Positions 25,928 through 33,995 of a stretch of 64,000 nucleotides of DNA are shown piece by piece. The translations under genes and the position numbers were made by a program. Source of the stretch: Bacillus albus (GTDB lineage Bacteria; Bacillota; Bacilli; Bacillales; Bacillaceae_G); contig NZ_MAOE01000091.1 in the NCBI RefSeq assembly GCF_001884185.1, forward strand, positions 50,535 to 114,534, written 5' to 3'. The stretch's first letter is position 1; the number at the start of each line of letters is the position of its first letter. A model generated the notes under the pieces. The model did not search any database. It saw only the letters and a list, made by a program, of their open reading frames with translations, and was not told the origin of the DNA.

Positions 25928-25956
25928 AAAAGAAAAGCTGATATCAGCTCTTCTTT
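25928..25956 (-). terminator. hairpin downstream of the permease operon
   Basis: AAGAAAAGCTGA / TCAGCTCTTCTT around a TA loop; A and T tracts outside. It lies after the short relic that follows the permease gene. Confidence 0.55.
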
Positions 25957-25974
25957 CTACAATTTATTTTTCAT

Positions 25975-26119
25975 TTAATTTTCACCATCCATTTCCTCTG
26001 CTGTCTCAGATGAAAATTCTTTTAGGTTTTTTCAATATCTCTATTTTTTTCTTCATATAAATATCCCTTTTTACTAAAAAAGATGTTTTAAGCTCCCCTA
26101 TAGGAATATATTTCTCCAA
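25975..26119 (-). pseudogene. short frameshifted open frame after the permease gene
   Basis: Beginning next to the permease stop, a frame reads LEKYIPIGELKTSFLVKRD then IYMKKKIEI. Near 26030 it needs a shift to continue as LKNLKEFSSETAEEMDGEN and stop. Unshifted it ends in 36 codons with a TGA. It could be a relic or two overlapping tiny frames. No family was recognised. Confidence 0.35.
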
Positions 26120-26121
26120 TA

Positions 26122-27126
26122 CTATTTGTCATCATAAAGTGTAAATGAATTAGCGGGAAGTTGTTGTGTAAAATTAGAAGTATTGAGTTGTTCTATTGGT
26201 TCTTGAGATGTTTGTTTCATGTGTCGTTTTTCAAATGCTAATTGTATCCTTTGTAGCATAATATGTGCTGTAATAATAGTCAGGATGAAAAATGTAATAG
26301 GAACCATTGGAATCCAAGGTTGAACAGAGAGGGAACGAAAATAGAGACCAATTAAACCTGACCATTCATTGCTAACTGACTCAACTTCATTTCCGTAGAA
26401 AAGAATTGTACCACCAAAAAATAATTCTAAAATACCAAAATGAGAGAAAATGATTAAAGTTTGTACAAATTGTTGCATCATGACAATGATTAGAATAGGA
26501 AATATATTCGGAAATATGTGTTTTATAGCGAGATGAAATTTGCTTCCTCCTAATATTGTAGCAGCTTCTATAAATTCTTCATTCAGTATCTTTTTTGTCT
26601 CTTTTGCAAAATAAAATATAAGAACGGGTAAAGCGAGAATGACTAAGACTATGATTTCAAAGGATGCTCGTTCAAAGAAAGAGGGAACTGGAGACCCGTT
26701 TTGAAAACGCAATACTGTATCAAGAATAAAGTAACCAATGAGGGTCATTGGAACAACTGTAAAACAATCAAAGAGAGCTTCAAGTGTCTTAAAACTTTTT
26801 CTTACATAAAAAGCGAAGAATAATCCAATTGCTAGCCCGATAAATGTTCGTAGAAATGCTATCAATAACGATATACCAATGGTCCATTTCGCTCCATCTA
26901 CTACTCTATGTAATAAATCAAATCCCTTCATATCCGTACCTAACAGAAAAGTGAAAGAAGGGGGAAATGGTGCTGCTTGTACATTACCACTTTCATCATA
27001 TAGAATAGATGTTTGGCGAACTTTCCCATCAAAGAATATGGAATTTCCGATGCTTACTATGATTAATAGAAGCAAAAAGGATATACAAATTATGAAATAC
27101 TTATCCCTTTTTAAATGGGCCCACAT
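26122..27126 (-). CDS. oligopeptide-type ABC transporter permease (DppC-like)
   Basis: A 334-residue permease with an N-terminal helix, a periplasmic-side loop (FLLGTDMKGFDLLHRVVDGAK, the OppC/DppC N-terminal signature), and five more helices. The ATPase-coupling loop is IEAATILGGSKFHLAIKHIFPNIFPIL (EAA motif, near residue 195). It pairs with the permease encoded just upstream, 1 base apart. No substrate-binding protein or ATPase is encoded beside it, so it must use partners elsewhere or be an orphan. The C-terminal tail of about 30 polar residues is unusual. Confidence 0.85.
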   Translation of the reverse strand: MWAHLKRDKYFIICISFLLLLIIVSIGNSIFFDGKVRQTSILYDESGNVQAAPFPPSFTFLLGTDMKGFDLLHRVVDGAKWTIGISLLIAFLRTFIGLAIGLFFAFYVRKSFKTLEALFDCFTVVPMTLIGYFILDTVLRFQNGSPVPSFFERASFEIIVLVILALPVLIFYFAKETKKILNEEFIEAATILGGSKFHLAIKHIFPNIFPILIIVMMQQFVQTLIIFSHFGILELFFGGTILFYGNEVESVSNEWSGLIGLYFRSLSVQPWIPMVPITFFILTIITAHIMLQRIQLAFEKRHMKQTSQEPIEQLNTSNFTQQLPANSFTLYDDK

Positions 27127-27127
27127 G

Positions 27128-28006
27128 TTAAGATTCTCCTTTCAGTTCATCAGGTATGAAAATATTGAAAAGCTTAAAGACAATAAAGATAGGAATGTAA
27201 ATTAAAAACAATGTAACGCAAAATATTTCAGGTGCTGGTTCTAATTCGGTATTATACGTTTTTAAAAATGTGAAAATACCTTGAACATTGAGTAAATATT
27301 CAATAATGTATAAATTAGATAACATATACCAAATATTTGTTTTTGAGAAGTAGAGAGTACTTAAAAAGACGTTTCTTAGAACGTGATGATTGAGAATATA
27401 AAACGTGTCAAATCCTTTGGCGCGTGCTAGCAAGGTATAATCTTTTTGTAATTCATTTTCAAAACGTAGCAATAGTAGCTTGTTAAACATAAGAATAGTT
27501 GGAAAACTTAAGCAAATAATCGGAAATAGTAAGATTGAGTTGTCTTTTGTACCAGCTATATTTGCGATTAAAAAGTTTGTCTGTTTATAAATCCAAACGA
27601 CAAGTAATTGGAGACACAAAATAATAAAAATATCAGGAATTGCTTCTAATAGTAAAAAAAATGATTTTATTCTTTCTCTTTTTTTTACAGGGAGTAGCAA
27701 CAAGGCATAAACAGTCATAAAAGAAACTAATACGGAAATAAAAAGAGCAGCTAAAAAGATAATAACCGTGTTTCCATATTGAATTAGAATTTGAGGAAAT
27801 AGGGGTTTTGCAAATTTCGTGTAAGTTAATGGATCCCACCCTATTAATTTAGAGGTGACGTCCGTAAGTGTGTGCAGGTAATTGTTAAAGTCGATCTTCA
27901 TCCCAATAAATAAGTGCGGTAATGTGCCGATAAATATAATGATAATAAACGATAAGAATAGGTGGAACGGTATCGTTAAATATGTTTGTGCAAAATTTTT
28001 TTTCAT
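27128..28006 (-). CDS. oligopeptide-type ABC transporter permease (DppB-like)
   Basis: A 292-residue inner-membrane permease, slightly short for the OppB/DppB family. It has six predicted helices and the coupling loop YTLLARAKGFDTFYILNHHVLRN (LxARAKG form, near residue 195). It forms the membrane channel with the DppC-like product encoded next. GGAAAGG lies 10 bases before the ATG, just after the strong 16-bp hairpin at 28035-28069. Peptide or nickel import is typical of the family; the cargo is unknown. Confidence 0.83.
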   Translation of the reverse strand: MKKNFAQTYLTIPFHLFLSFIIIIFIGTLPHLFIGMKIDFNNYLHTLTDVTSKLIGWDPLTYTKFAKPLFPQILIQYGNTVIIFLAALFISVLVSFMTVYALLLLPVKKRERIKSFFLLLEAIPDIFIILCLQLLVVWIYKQTNFLIANIAGTKDNSILLFPIICLSFPTILMFNKLLLLRFENELQKDYTLLARAKGFDTFYILNHHVLRNVFLSTLYFSKTNIWYMLSNLYIIEYLLNVQGIFTFLKTYNTELEPAPEIFCVTLFLIYIPIFIVFKLFNIFIPDELKGES

Positions 28007-28314
28007 GTTAGCCTAACCTTTCCTATAAAGTGAAGCTACCATCAGTAGAGAATCTCTACTGATGGTAGCCTAATGAACCAGTTTTTACAACAAATTCAGG
28101 AAAAAGAAACACTTCATATACTTGAATTGAAAGGGAACAAATGTTTATTCCTTATTTATTAGGGGTGCTAAATGTTTTTTATAAACAAATTACATCGCTA
28201 AACCATTTAAAGTGAACTGTTCTATAAAAGAAATTTAAGTAACTACTTTACTTTCTAAATGTCAAGATATGAAGTTTAGTTTATGTAGACTCAAAGGTTA
28301 AAAATTTTTATTTA
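28007..28314 (-). other. 308-base gap with a perfect 16-bp hairpin
   Basis: At 28035-28069 is an inverted repeat, GCTACCATCAGTAGAG / CTCTACTGATGGTAGC, perfect over 16 bp with a 3-base loop. It sits some 30 bases before the permease start. No T-run follows on either strand, so it is more likely an mRNA-stabilising or regulatory hairpin than a terminator. A TTGACA box is at 28265-28260 without a good -10. No coding relic was found in the rest. Confidence 0.55.
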
Positions 28315-28497
28315 TTAGCTTTTCATTAACTCTTCTTTGTTTATCTCCATATTTGTCTTAGCAGAATTTTTAAATTCGATTATATTTACTTGATTTTGGA
28401 ATTTATTCAAGAAGTCTGTTACTAACCTAATTAACAAAAAGAAAATAATCATTTGGATAATCATGCAAGCCCAAAGTAAATAATCCGTCCAGTTCAT
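28315..28497 (-). CDS. short membrane-anchored stub, possibly truncated redoxin partner
   Basis: A 60-residue product with one membrane helix (about residues 6-30, LLWACMIIQMIIFFLLIRL) and a polar tail. Genes next to MauE/DoxX-type proteins often encode a MauD/TlpA-like thioredoxin with just such an N-terminal anchor, about 180 residues long; here the catalytic domain is absent. AAAGGAG lies 8 bases before ATG 28497 and overlaps the stop of the preceding gene. I read it as a truncated redoxin, by position and anchor only. Confidence 0.5.
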   Translation of the reverse strand: MNWTDYLLWACMIIQMIIFFLLIRLVTDFLNKFQNQVNIIEFKNSAKTNMEINKEELMKS

Positions 28498-28502
28498 ATC
28501 TT

Positions 28503-29093
28503 TCACTCCTTTATTTGTTTTGTAAGATATAAAAAATGATTCATACTACGATAAATTGTGAATGTTGAGTTTAAAATTGCTATTAATAAAACTAAGAATG
28601 TTGATAAAAGTATAGAGAAGATTCCATTATGATTGAAAATTAGTGATATATCCTTTTCATATATAAGAAGAGATTGCAAGCTGAAAAAATCTGTTTCATT
28701 TTTAATAAGGAAAATAATTAATCCTACTAAAAAAATATTGCGAAACACTAAAGTCCAAGATAAGTTATGATCTCCTACAATTCCACCACATCCGCAAGAA
28801 ATATTGGTTCTCTTCCTATATAAATTAACAATGATTCCTATTGTATACATAATTAATAAAAATAAAAGTATAGCGCCTACCCAAAGCTGTAATAATCCTA
28901 GAATGAGTGAAATGGAACAAATTAACGCAAGGCTTACTTCCATCCTAGAAAAGAATTTTATGAATTTTTTGGGGAGGATTTTATATTCCCCTACAATGAC
29001 AACGTGTTTGCTAAAATGTAATAGTTTACTAATAGAGGACGATAGAAAAAGAGTACCTATTAATATCCTTAAAATTAAGATAATTTCATTCAT
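28503..29093 (-). CDS. MauE/DoxX-type redox-associated membrane protein
   Basis: A 196-residue protein with about five helices. It has the family's N-terminal ILRILIGTLFLSSSISKLLHF segment and the cysteine motif ISCGCGG (near residue 97) at a membrane edge. Such proteins supply or pass electrons for disulfide or cofactor maturation, often beside a thioredoxin and a peptide exporter. Its ATG overlaps the stop of the ABC ATPase frame (ATGA), so translation is probably coupled. Both neighbours are incomplete, so its system is likely non-functional. Confidence 0.7.
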   Translation of the reverse strand: MNEIILILRILIGTLFLSSSISKLLHFSKHVVIVGEYKILPKKFIKFFSRMEVSLALICSISLILGLLQLWVGAILLFLLIMYTIGIIVNLYRKRTNISCGCGGIVGDHNLSWTLVFRNIFLVGLIIFLIKNETDFFSLQSLLIYEKDISLIFNHNGIFSILLSTFLVLLIAILNSTFTIYRSMNHFLYLTKQIKE

Positions 29094-29788
29094 ATTAAAA
29101 CCTCATCAAGTTTATTTTGATATAGAGTTGCTTGGGTTGTGTATAATTCATAGTATTTCCCTTTTTTCAGGAAAAGCTCTTCATGAGTACCGAACTCAAC
29201 TAATTCACCATTGTCTAATACAACAATTTTATCTGCTAATTTAGCTGCAGACATTTTATGAGAAATCATAATTGTAGTTTTCTGGTTAGTCAGTAATTCA
29301 AATTTATCAAAAATTTCTCTTTCTGAAATAGGATCTAACGCAGCAGTTGGCTCATCTAGAATCATGATATTACCATTTTTAAATAACGATCGAGATATTG
29401 CTAATTTTTGCCATTGACCTCCTGAGAGCTCTTCACCCTCTTGTAAAAATCTCCCTAATGGAGTGTTGTATGCATTCGGGAATAGTTGGATATCTTCATG
29501 GATTCCTGACTGCATAGCTACATTTTTTAGTTTTTCATCATTATTTATTTCGGAAACATTACCAAGAGCGATATTTTCTCTTATGGTTAAATGGTACTGA
29601 ATAAAATCTTGAAACATTACTGTCGTGTGCTCTCTTAAAGAATGTAATTGAATTTTGTTAATAGGTATATTATCAAAATATATATTTCCAGATGTAAGTG
29701 GATATAGTCCAAGCAGGCATTTTATTAATGTAGTTTTTCCAGATCCATTATGACCGACTATTGCTATCTTTTCATTATAAATAAAATT
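29090..29788 (-). pseudogene. 5'-truncated ABC exporter ATPase
   Basis: The frame is open from 29788, without a start codon, to 29090 and encodes a nearly whole nucleotide-binding domain. Walker A is IVGHNGSGKTTL, the Q-loop region is VMFQDF, the signature is LSGGQWQ, Walker B is IMILDEP, and the H-loop is MISHKM. The ATG at 29617 lies after Walker A, so starting there would give a dead protein. Peptide/bacteriocin exporters carry an N-terminal membrane domain before this domain; it is missing here, and the break coincides with the start of a tandem repeat at 29781. Confidence 0.75.
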
Positions 29789-30113
29789 TTATCAAGTTTT
29801 TTAGTTTATAGCACATTAATTATAAAAAGAACCCATTTCACAATTGTTTCTTTTCCTGTTTGCCAGTTTTTCTAGTAGAGAAGACGTTAAATTACAGCGC
29901 CGTTCTTCAAAAAATAATTATAATTTATTTTGAATAGAAAGATTTATAAATTTTCTCAAATTTTTTCAGTTTATAGCAAATTAATTATTAAAAAGAATCT
30001 GTTTCACAATTGTTCTTTTCTTATTTGTTAATTTTTACAAATAAAAGCATTGAATTAAAGTGGAATTCTTCAAAAAATAATTGGAATTCATTTTGAATAG
30101 AAGGATTCATAAA
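29781..30113. repeat. 165-bp imperfect tandem duplication
   Basis: Unit 1 (29781-29945) and unit 2 (29946-30113) match along their length at roughly four bases in five. Shared landmarks are AGTTTATAGCA, ATTTCACAATTGTT (TTTCACAATTGTT in unit 2), TTCTTCAAAAAATAATT and TTTTGAATAGAA. No coding frame is conserved. It is very AT-rich. It lies exactly where the ABC exporter gene lost its 5' part. Confidence 0.75.
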
Positions 30114-30121
30114 AAATGACA

Positions 30122-30669
30122 TCATTTCGACTCTCTAAATAACTTCTCTTCCCCTATAAAATAAACTAATAATTCACCAAAATAATTATATGCAAATATT
30201 CCAGGTATTCTATTCTCTATCGTGCCTGTTATATGTTGTCTATCTATTATTTTTTCATCACTCATATATCCGTATATAGAATTAATTCTAATTAACAGTT
30301 GCTCAAAAACCGTTACTATTTCCTGTTTATATTTAGTAAAAAGCTTTTTTTGCAAATGATATTGTTAAATAATCGATACTCTTTCCCCTAGGATCTCCAC
30401 CACGCTACACTATACCAAAAGCCGCTTCCTCTCCCAAGTACTCCACCAGCAGTACCGCCCATTGCATCTAGCTCCTCATCATACCCCCTGGTTCTTCATG
30501 CATCTACATTTCAATAGCTTTTTTCAGTTTCAAATACTTTATTAATTGGTTCGTAGTGTGCTATTTTTGTAAACTCCAATCCAATTTTTTCGATTGTTTC
30601 AAAGAAAAAGCTGACATATCTATACGGAGAAATATCTTTCTTCGTATAGATATCGAATATTATAGACAT
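30122..30669 (-). pseudogene. multiply broken gene, unknown family
   Basis: A good start exists: GGAGAG 6 bases before ATG 30669, reading MSIIFDIYTKKDISPYRYV and on to a TGA at 30513-30511. Protein-like sequence continues in the same direction with further lesions: DEELDAMGGTAGG ... GFWYSVAWWRS, a TAG, then a frameshift into QKKLFTKYKQEIVTVFEQL ... FAYNYFGELLVYFIGEE, ending at 30122. With at least three corrections this would be one gene of about 180 codons. The last 77 codons alone form an open frame with only a TTG start and no ribosome site. Confidence 0.55.
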
Positions 30670-30821
30670 AAAAACTCTCCATTTTTAATTTTTTAATCTT
30701 TCCCATCCATATCCTATTAATCATCTAAATCATACTGTGATGCACTTATAAATAGTTTTAACTTTATACTAGCTACTACTATTTACTCCATAATCCGTTC
30801 TTCCGCATAACAAACAAATAC

Positions 30822-31300
30822 TTACTTTTCCGAACATAAAGATACTATATAATACTCATCTTCAAAATGACCTACTATATACCCCATTTCCCCCGCTAGT
30901 TCAATTGTTTCTTTATTAAAATATACTCTTGCCCGATCAAATTTCATATGCTTTATGATACGCTCTAACTCATTTTCGTTTACTACCTTTTCAGAGAAAA
31001 GAAACACGAGGCTTCCATTCTGTCTTCGCAATAAATTGTGCTGCTTCCGTACGGCTTACCTCTTCACCTGGAACCCAACCCTTATCTGCTCCAACTGAAA
31101 TATTTTCTTGAATTAAACTATTAACATACATCGCACCCCAATAATTTTTTAAGCAACACATTTTTTAGTAGTTTTATATTTTCATTTGTTTGCTCTTTAT
31201 AAGTTTTAAAAATAACATCATATGTATCAGCTACTTTTATATGAATATACGCAACACAACCAACAAATTGATAATAATTATCAACTAAATACAAAAAATA
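30822..31300 (-). pseudogene. decayed gene with an S-layer-homology-like segment
   Basis: Three protein-like pieces lie in shifted frames on the minus strand. First, YQFVGCVAYIHIKVADTYD ... LLKNVLLK, starting in frame straight after the TGA of the 31301-31552 gene. Second, NYWGAMYVNSLIQENISVG then WVPGEEVSRTEAAQFIAKTE (31150-31010), which looks like an SLH motif. Third, VFLFSEKVVNENELERII ... YYIVSLCSEK to 30822. Two frameshifts (near 31150 and 31010) would join them into about 155 codons. The last piece alone is open for 69 codons but lacks a ribosome site. Confidence 0.55.
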
Positions 31301-31552
31301 TCATTTCCTGCACAAATACGCCTTCCGCTCATTTTTAAAAAGTAAATAATGTGCCGTATGAACTTTCCGTTCTAAATAATCGATAGAATACGAGCTTGAT
31401 GGATCAACTAAATCACCTATCGCACCTGAAAGATGATCAATGACTTGCTGCAGTATTTCTAAGTTTTTCTTTTCACTTTCAGAATTCATTTCATCCATAA
31501 TGTCACAAATAAGGTATTGAACTCTCCTTAAACGTAATTCCTTTTGCTCCAC
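31301..31552 (-). CDS. hypothetical 83-residue helical protein
   Basis: A charged, mostly helical protein, not recognised (EQKELRLRRVQYLICDIMDEM ... LEILQQVIDHLSGAIGDLVD). The GTG at 31552 is preferred because AAGGAGG lies 8 bases before it; an ATG 8 codons earlier overlaps that site. Its TGA at 31303-31301 is followed in the same frame by about 60 more protein-like codons, so it may itself be the front part of a broken longer gene. Confidence 0.5.
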   Translation of the reverse strand: MEQKELRLRRVQYLICDIMDEMNSESEKKNLEILQQVIDHLSGAIGDLVDPSSSYSIDYLERKVHTAHYLLFKNERKAYLCRK

Positions 31553-31629
31553 GTATATCTCCTCCTTATTAGTCATATTACGCTTTAAATATATGGGGTT
31601 ATAGCTTAACCAATTCTAAAAAGTACAAA

Positions 31630-31656
31630 GGCAACCATCTTCATAAAGATGGTTGC
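31630..31656. terminator. terminator of the acyl-CoA ligase gene
   Basis: GGCAACCATCTT / AAGATGGTTGCC with a 3-4 base loop, T-rich on both sides. Confidence 0.85.
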
Positions 31657-31664
31657 CCCTATTT

Positions 31665-33197
31665 TTATACTTGCATCGCTTTTTCTCTCAAAGCTCTTCT
31701 TAACAATTTACCTGTCGTATTCTTCGGCAATTCTGTTAAAAACTCGATACTCTTTGGTACTTTATATTTCGCTAAATGTAACGTGCAATAATGCATAAGT
31801 TCCTCTTCTGTTACGTTAGCTTGTTTCAAAACGACGTAAGCTCGCACTGCTTCTCCTAAGTTTTCATCAGGAACGCCAATTACGACAACTTCTGCTACAG
31901 ATTCGTGTGTGTACAATACTTCCTCTACTTCACGAGGGTATACGTTATAACCACCAACTAGGACGATATCTTTTTTGCGATCAACGATATAGAAGTAACC
32001 TTCTTCATCCCTTTTCGCTAAGTCTCCTGTATACAGCCAGCCGTCTTTTAATGTCGCTGCTGTATCTTCTGGTGCGTTATAGTATCCTTTCATAACGTTA
32101 GGACCGCGAACAATTAATTCACCAACTGCACCGACAGGTACTTCTTCCCCAAGTTCGTTTACAATTTTGTTTTCTACATGCCAAATATTTGTACCAATTG
32201 ATCCTGGTTTACGCGGACGATCGAGCGGGTTAAAACAAGTTACTGGTGATGCTTCTGATAAACCGTATCCTTCTGAAACGATAACGTCAAAACGTTTTTC
32301 AAAGTTTTGCAGAAGAGCAACAGGCATTGACGCACCACCTGAAATACAAAGGCGAAGCGTCTTCACATCTTCTGCGCTTGCTTCTTCAAATAAATATAAA
32401 TAATTGTACATCGTCGGTACACCAGCAAAAATCGTTGGTTCGTACGTGCGACAAATACGGAATACTTCTTTCGGACTAAATTTCGGTAACATTAAAATAG
32501 TCGCTCCGTTCACAATCGGTGCATTGACCGCCACTGTTAAACAAAATACATGGAACATCGGCAGTGCCGCAACGACGCGGTCATCAGCCGTATATTGTAA
32601 ATACGAAGCAACATCGCTCGCATTACTATATAAATTTTTATGTGTTAACATAGCGCCTTTCGGTTTTCCAGTTGTACCTGAAGTGTATAGAATAACCGCT
32701 ACATCTTCTTCATCTAGCTCTGGGCCTTCGTAAGTTACATCTCCAGCCCCTATCATTCTGGTAAACGTTTTCATTTTTTCGGTTTCTGTATGATTAAAAT
32801 CTGATGAGGTTTCGCATATGATGATGTTTTCAAGTGAAGGAAGTCTTGTTGTAAGAGATTGTATAACAGGTAGAAGGACGTCGAGTACGATGATTGTTTT
32901 TACATCTCCATTTTGTAAAATGTAATGCATTTCGTCTGCTGTATAAATTGGATTAACTGGAATAACAGTTGCTCCAGCTTTCATTGTTCCATATAAACCG
33001 ACCAAAAAATGTGGTGAGTTTCCAACAACTAATGCGACATTGTCCCCTTTTCCAATGCCCATTGCTGCTAAATTGCTAGAAAACCTTGTGACCATTTTGT
33101 TTAATTGGTCATACGAGACCGACTGATCCATAAATATATAAGCCGGTTTATCCCCCTTCTTTTTCGCCGTTTCAGCCAAAGATTGAACGAGATTCAC
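31665..33197 (-). CDS. lcfB: long-chain fatty-acid--CoA ligase
   Basis: Activates fatty acids to acyl-CoA with ATP in two steps. It is a 510-residue ANL-superfamily enzyme with P-loop ILYTSGTTGKPKGAMLTH (near residue 170), GYGLSEASPV (near 310), the hinge TGDLAKRDEEGYFYIVDRKKD (near 393-413) and the C-terminal PKNTTGKLLRR lysine motif. By gene order (next to lplJ and yhfI) it corresponds to B. subtilis lcfB (yhfL). A GTG start follows GGTGGGG. A 9-bp dyad at 33217-33244 lies directly upstream. Feeding beta-oxidation would link it to the glyoxylate shunt encoded in the same window. Confidence 0.92.
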   Translation of the reverse strand: MNLVQSLAETAKKKGDKPAYIFMDQSVSYDQLNKMVTRFSSNLAAMGIGKGDNVALVVGNSPHFLVGLYGTMKAGATVIPVNPIYTADEMHYILQNGDVKTIIVLDVLLPVIQSLTTRLPSLENIIICETSSDFNHTETEKMKTFTRMIGAGDVTYEGPELDEEDVAVILYTSGTTGKPKGAMLTHKNLYSNASDVASYLQYTADDRVVAALPMFHVFCLTVAVNAPIVNGATILMLPKFSPKEVFRICRTYEPTIFAGVPTMYNYLYLFEEASAEDVKTLRLCISGGASMPVALLQNFEKRFDVIVSEGYGLSEASPVTCFNPLDRPRKPGSIGTNIWHVENKIVNELGEEVPVGAVGELIVRGPNVMKGYYNAPEDTAATLKDGWLYTGDLAKRDEEGYFYIVDRKKDIVLVGGYNVYPREVEEVLYTHESVAEVVVIGVPDENLGEAVRAYVVLKQANVTEEELMHYCTLHLAKYKVPKSIEFLTELPKNTTGKLLRRALREKAMQV

Positions 33198-33216
33198 ATA
33201 AACCCCACCTTTATAA

Positions 33217-33244
33217 AATTTAGAATATTTAAAAATTCTAAATT
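33217..33244. promoter_or_regulatory. 9-bp dyad upstream of the acyl-CoA ligase gene
   Basis: AATTTAGAA, 10 bases, TTCTAAATT, perfect, starting 20 bases before the ligase start codon. It could be an operator. It does not look like the FadR (YsiA) consensus I remember. Confidence 0.45.
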
Positions 33245-33358
33245 AATTATATTAAAAGAAAATTAAAGTGGCAAGTGTTATTCCATTAACTGCATATACA
33301 CAGGTCACCTCCTCTTAGTTTACTTTGGAAGGATAAGGGAATTTCATTTGTTAGCACA

Positions 33359-33784
33359 CTATGAAACGAAGGCTAAAATCATTTCAGGATAATATGCACT
33401 CATCTTTTCTCTCAGCATTGCAAGTTCCTCTTTATTCAAGCTCGTATACTCCCCATACAAGTTAAGAACGTCCGCTCCATCTTCATGAAAAAACAATGTA
33501 ACATATAACGTCGGTAACCCTTTATTGTCATCTATCGAAAAGACAAGATCTGGCGTTTTATTCACCGTACTAAAAGCTTCATTTCTTTTCCATTTCTTAT
33601 TTTGAAACATAGTTTGTATATCAGCTATCTTTCGTCTGTTATCTGTATGCGCAAAATATATAACATTATCTTTCGCTGGCTTTCCAATAGATAAAAGTGT
33701 GCGATCTGAAGACGTTTCATCGTTACAAGCTGCCATTCCGATAACGAAACTGAATAGTAATACAACGTACATTACCCTCTTCAT
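33359..33784 (-). CDS. putative lipoprotein
   Basis: A 141-residue exported protein with a type II signal peptide: MKRVMYVVLLFSFVIG then the lipobox MAAC, lipidated at Cys 20. The mature part is small, mixed alpha/beta, and was not recognised. The last half contains LPTLYVTLFFHEDGADVLNLYGEY. GGAGG lies 7 bases before the ATG. It stands alone on its transcript, upstream of the ligase gene on the same strand. Confidence 0.75.
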   Translation of the reverse strand: MKRVMYVVLLFSFVIGMAACNDETSSDRTLLSIGKPAKDNVIYFAHTDNRRKIADIQTMFQNKKWKRNEAFSTVNKTPDLVFSIDDNKGLPTLYVTLFFHEDGADVLNLYGEYTSLNKEELAMLREKMSAYYPEMILAFVS

Positions 33785-33848
33785 TTCAATCCGCCTCCTT
33801 TTGAATATATATACTCCTTTATGGGAGGCAAATGTCCTGTGATTTTAT

Positions 33849-33941
33849 GGTATATGAAATTATATCGGCGATTTTTCAGATATATCAGCGCAACTCAATT
33901 TATATCAGCGATTTTTCTAATATATCGACTTACCGACAAAA
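33849..33941 (+). repeat. 20-nt half-unit intergenic repeat, copy 2 (A-B-A-C)
   Basis: Same series as at 17852: a GGTATATGAAATT lead, then ATATCGGCGATTTTTCAG, ATATCAGCGCAACTCAA, ATATCAGCGATTTTTCTA and ATATCGACTTACCGACAA. It is intergenic, between the lipoprotein gene's start and the lplJ terminator. Confidence 0.8.
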
Positions 33942-33957
33942 CGCGATAATTTACGCA

Positions 33958-33988
33958 AAAAAAGAGGCTGTCCATTACGGCAGCCTCC
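33958..33988 (-). terminator. lplJ terminator
   Basis: GAGGCTGCC / GGACAGCCTC-type stem on the minus strand followed by seven Ts, just past the lplJ stop. Confidence 0.85.
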
Positions 33989-33995
33989 CTTATTT

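Noticed and set aside
30822-31031. 69-codon frame as an independent gene
   Set aside because: Only a TTG start without a ribosome site, and its sequence joins the SLH-like relic upstream by one frameshift, so it is listed as part of a pseudogene.
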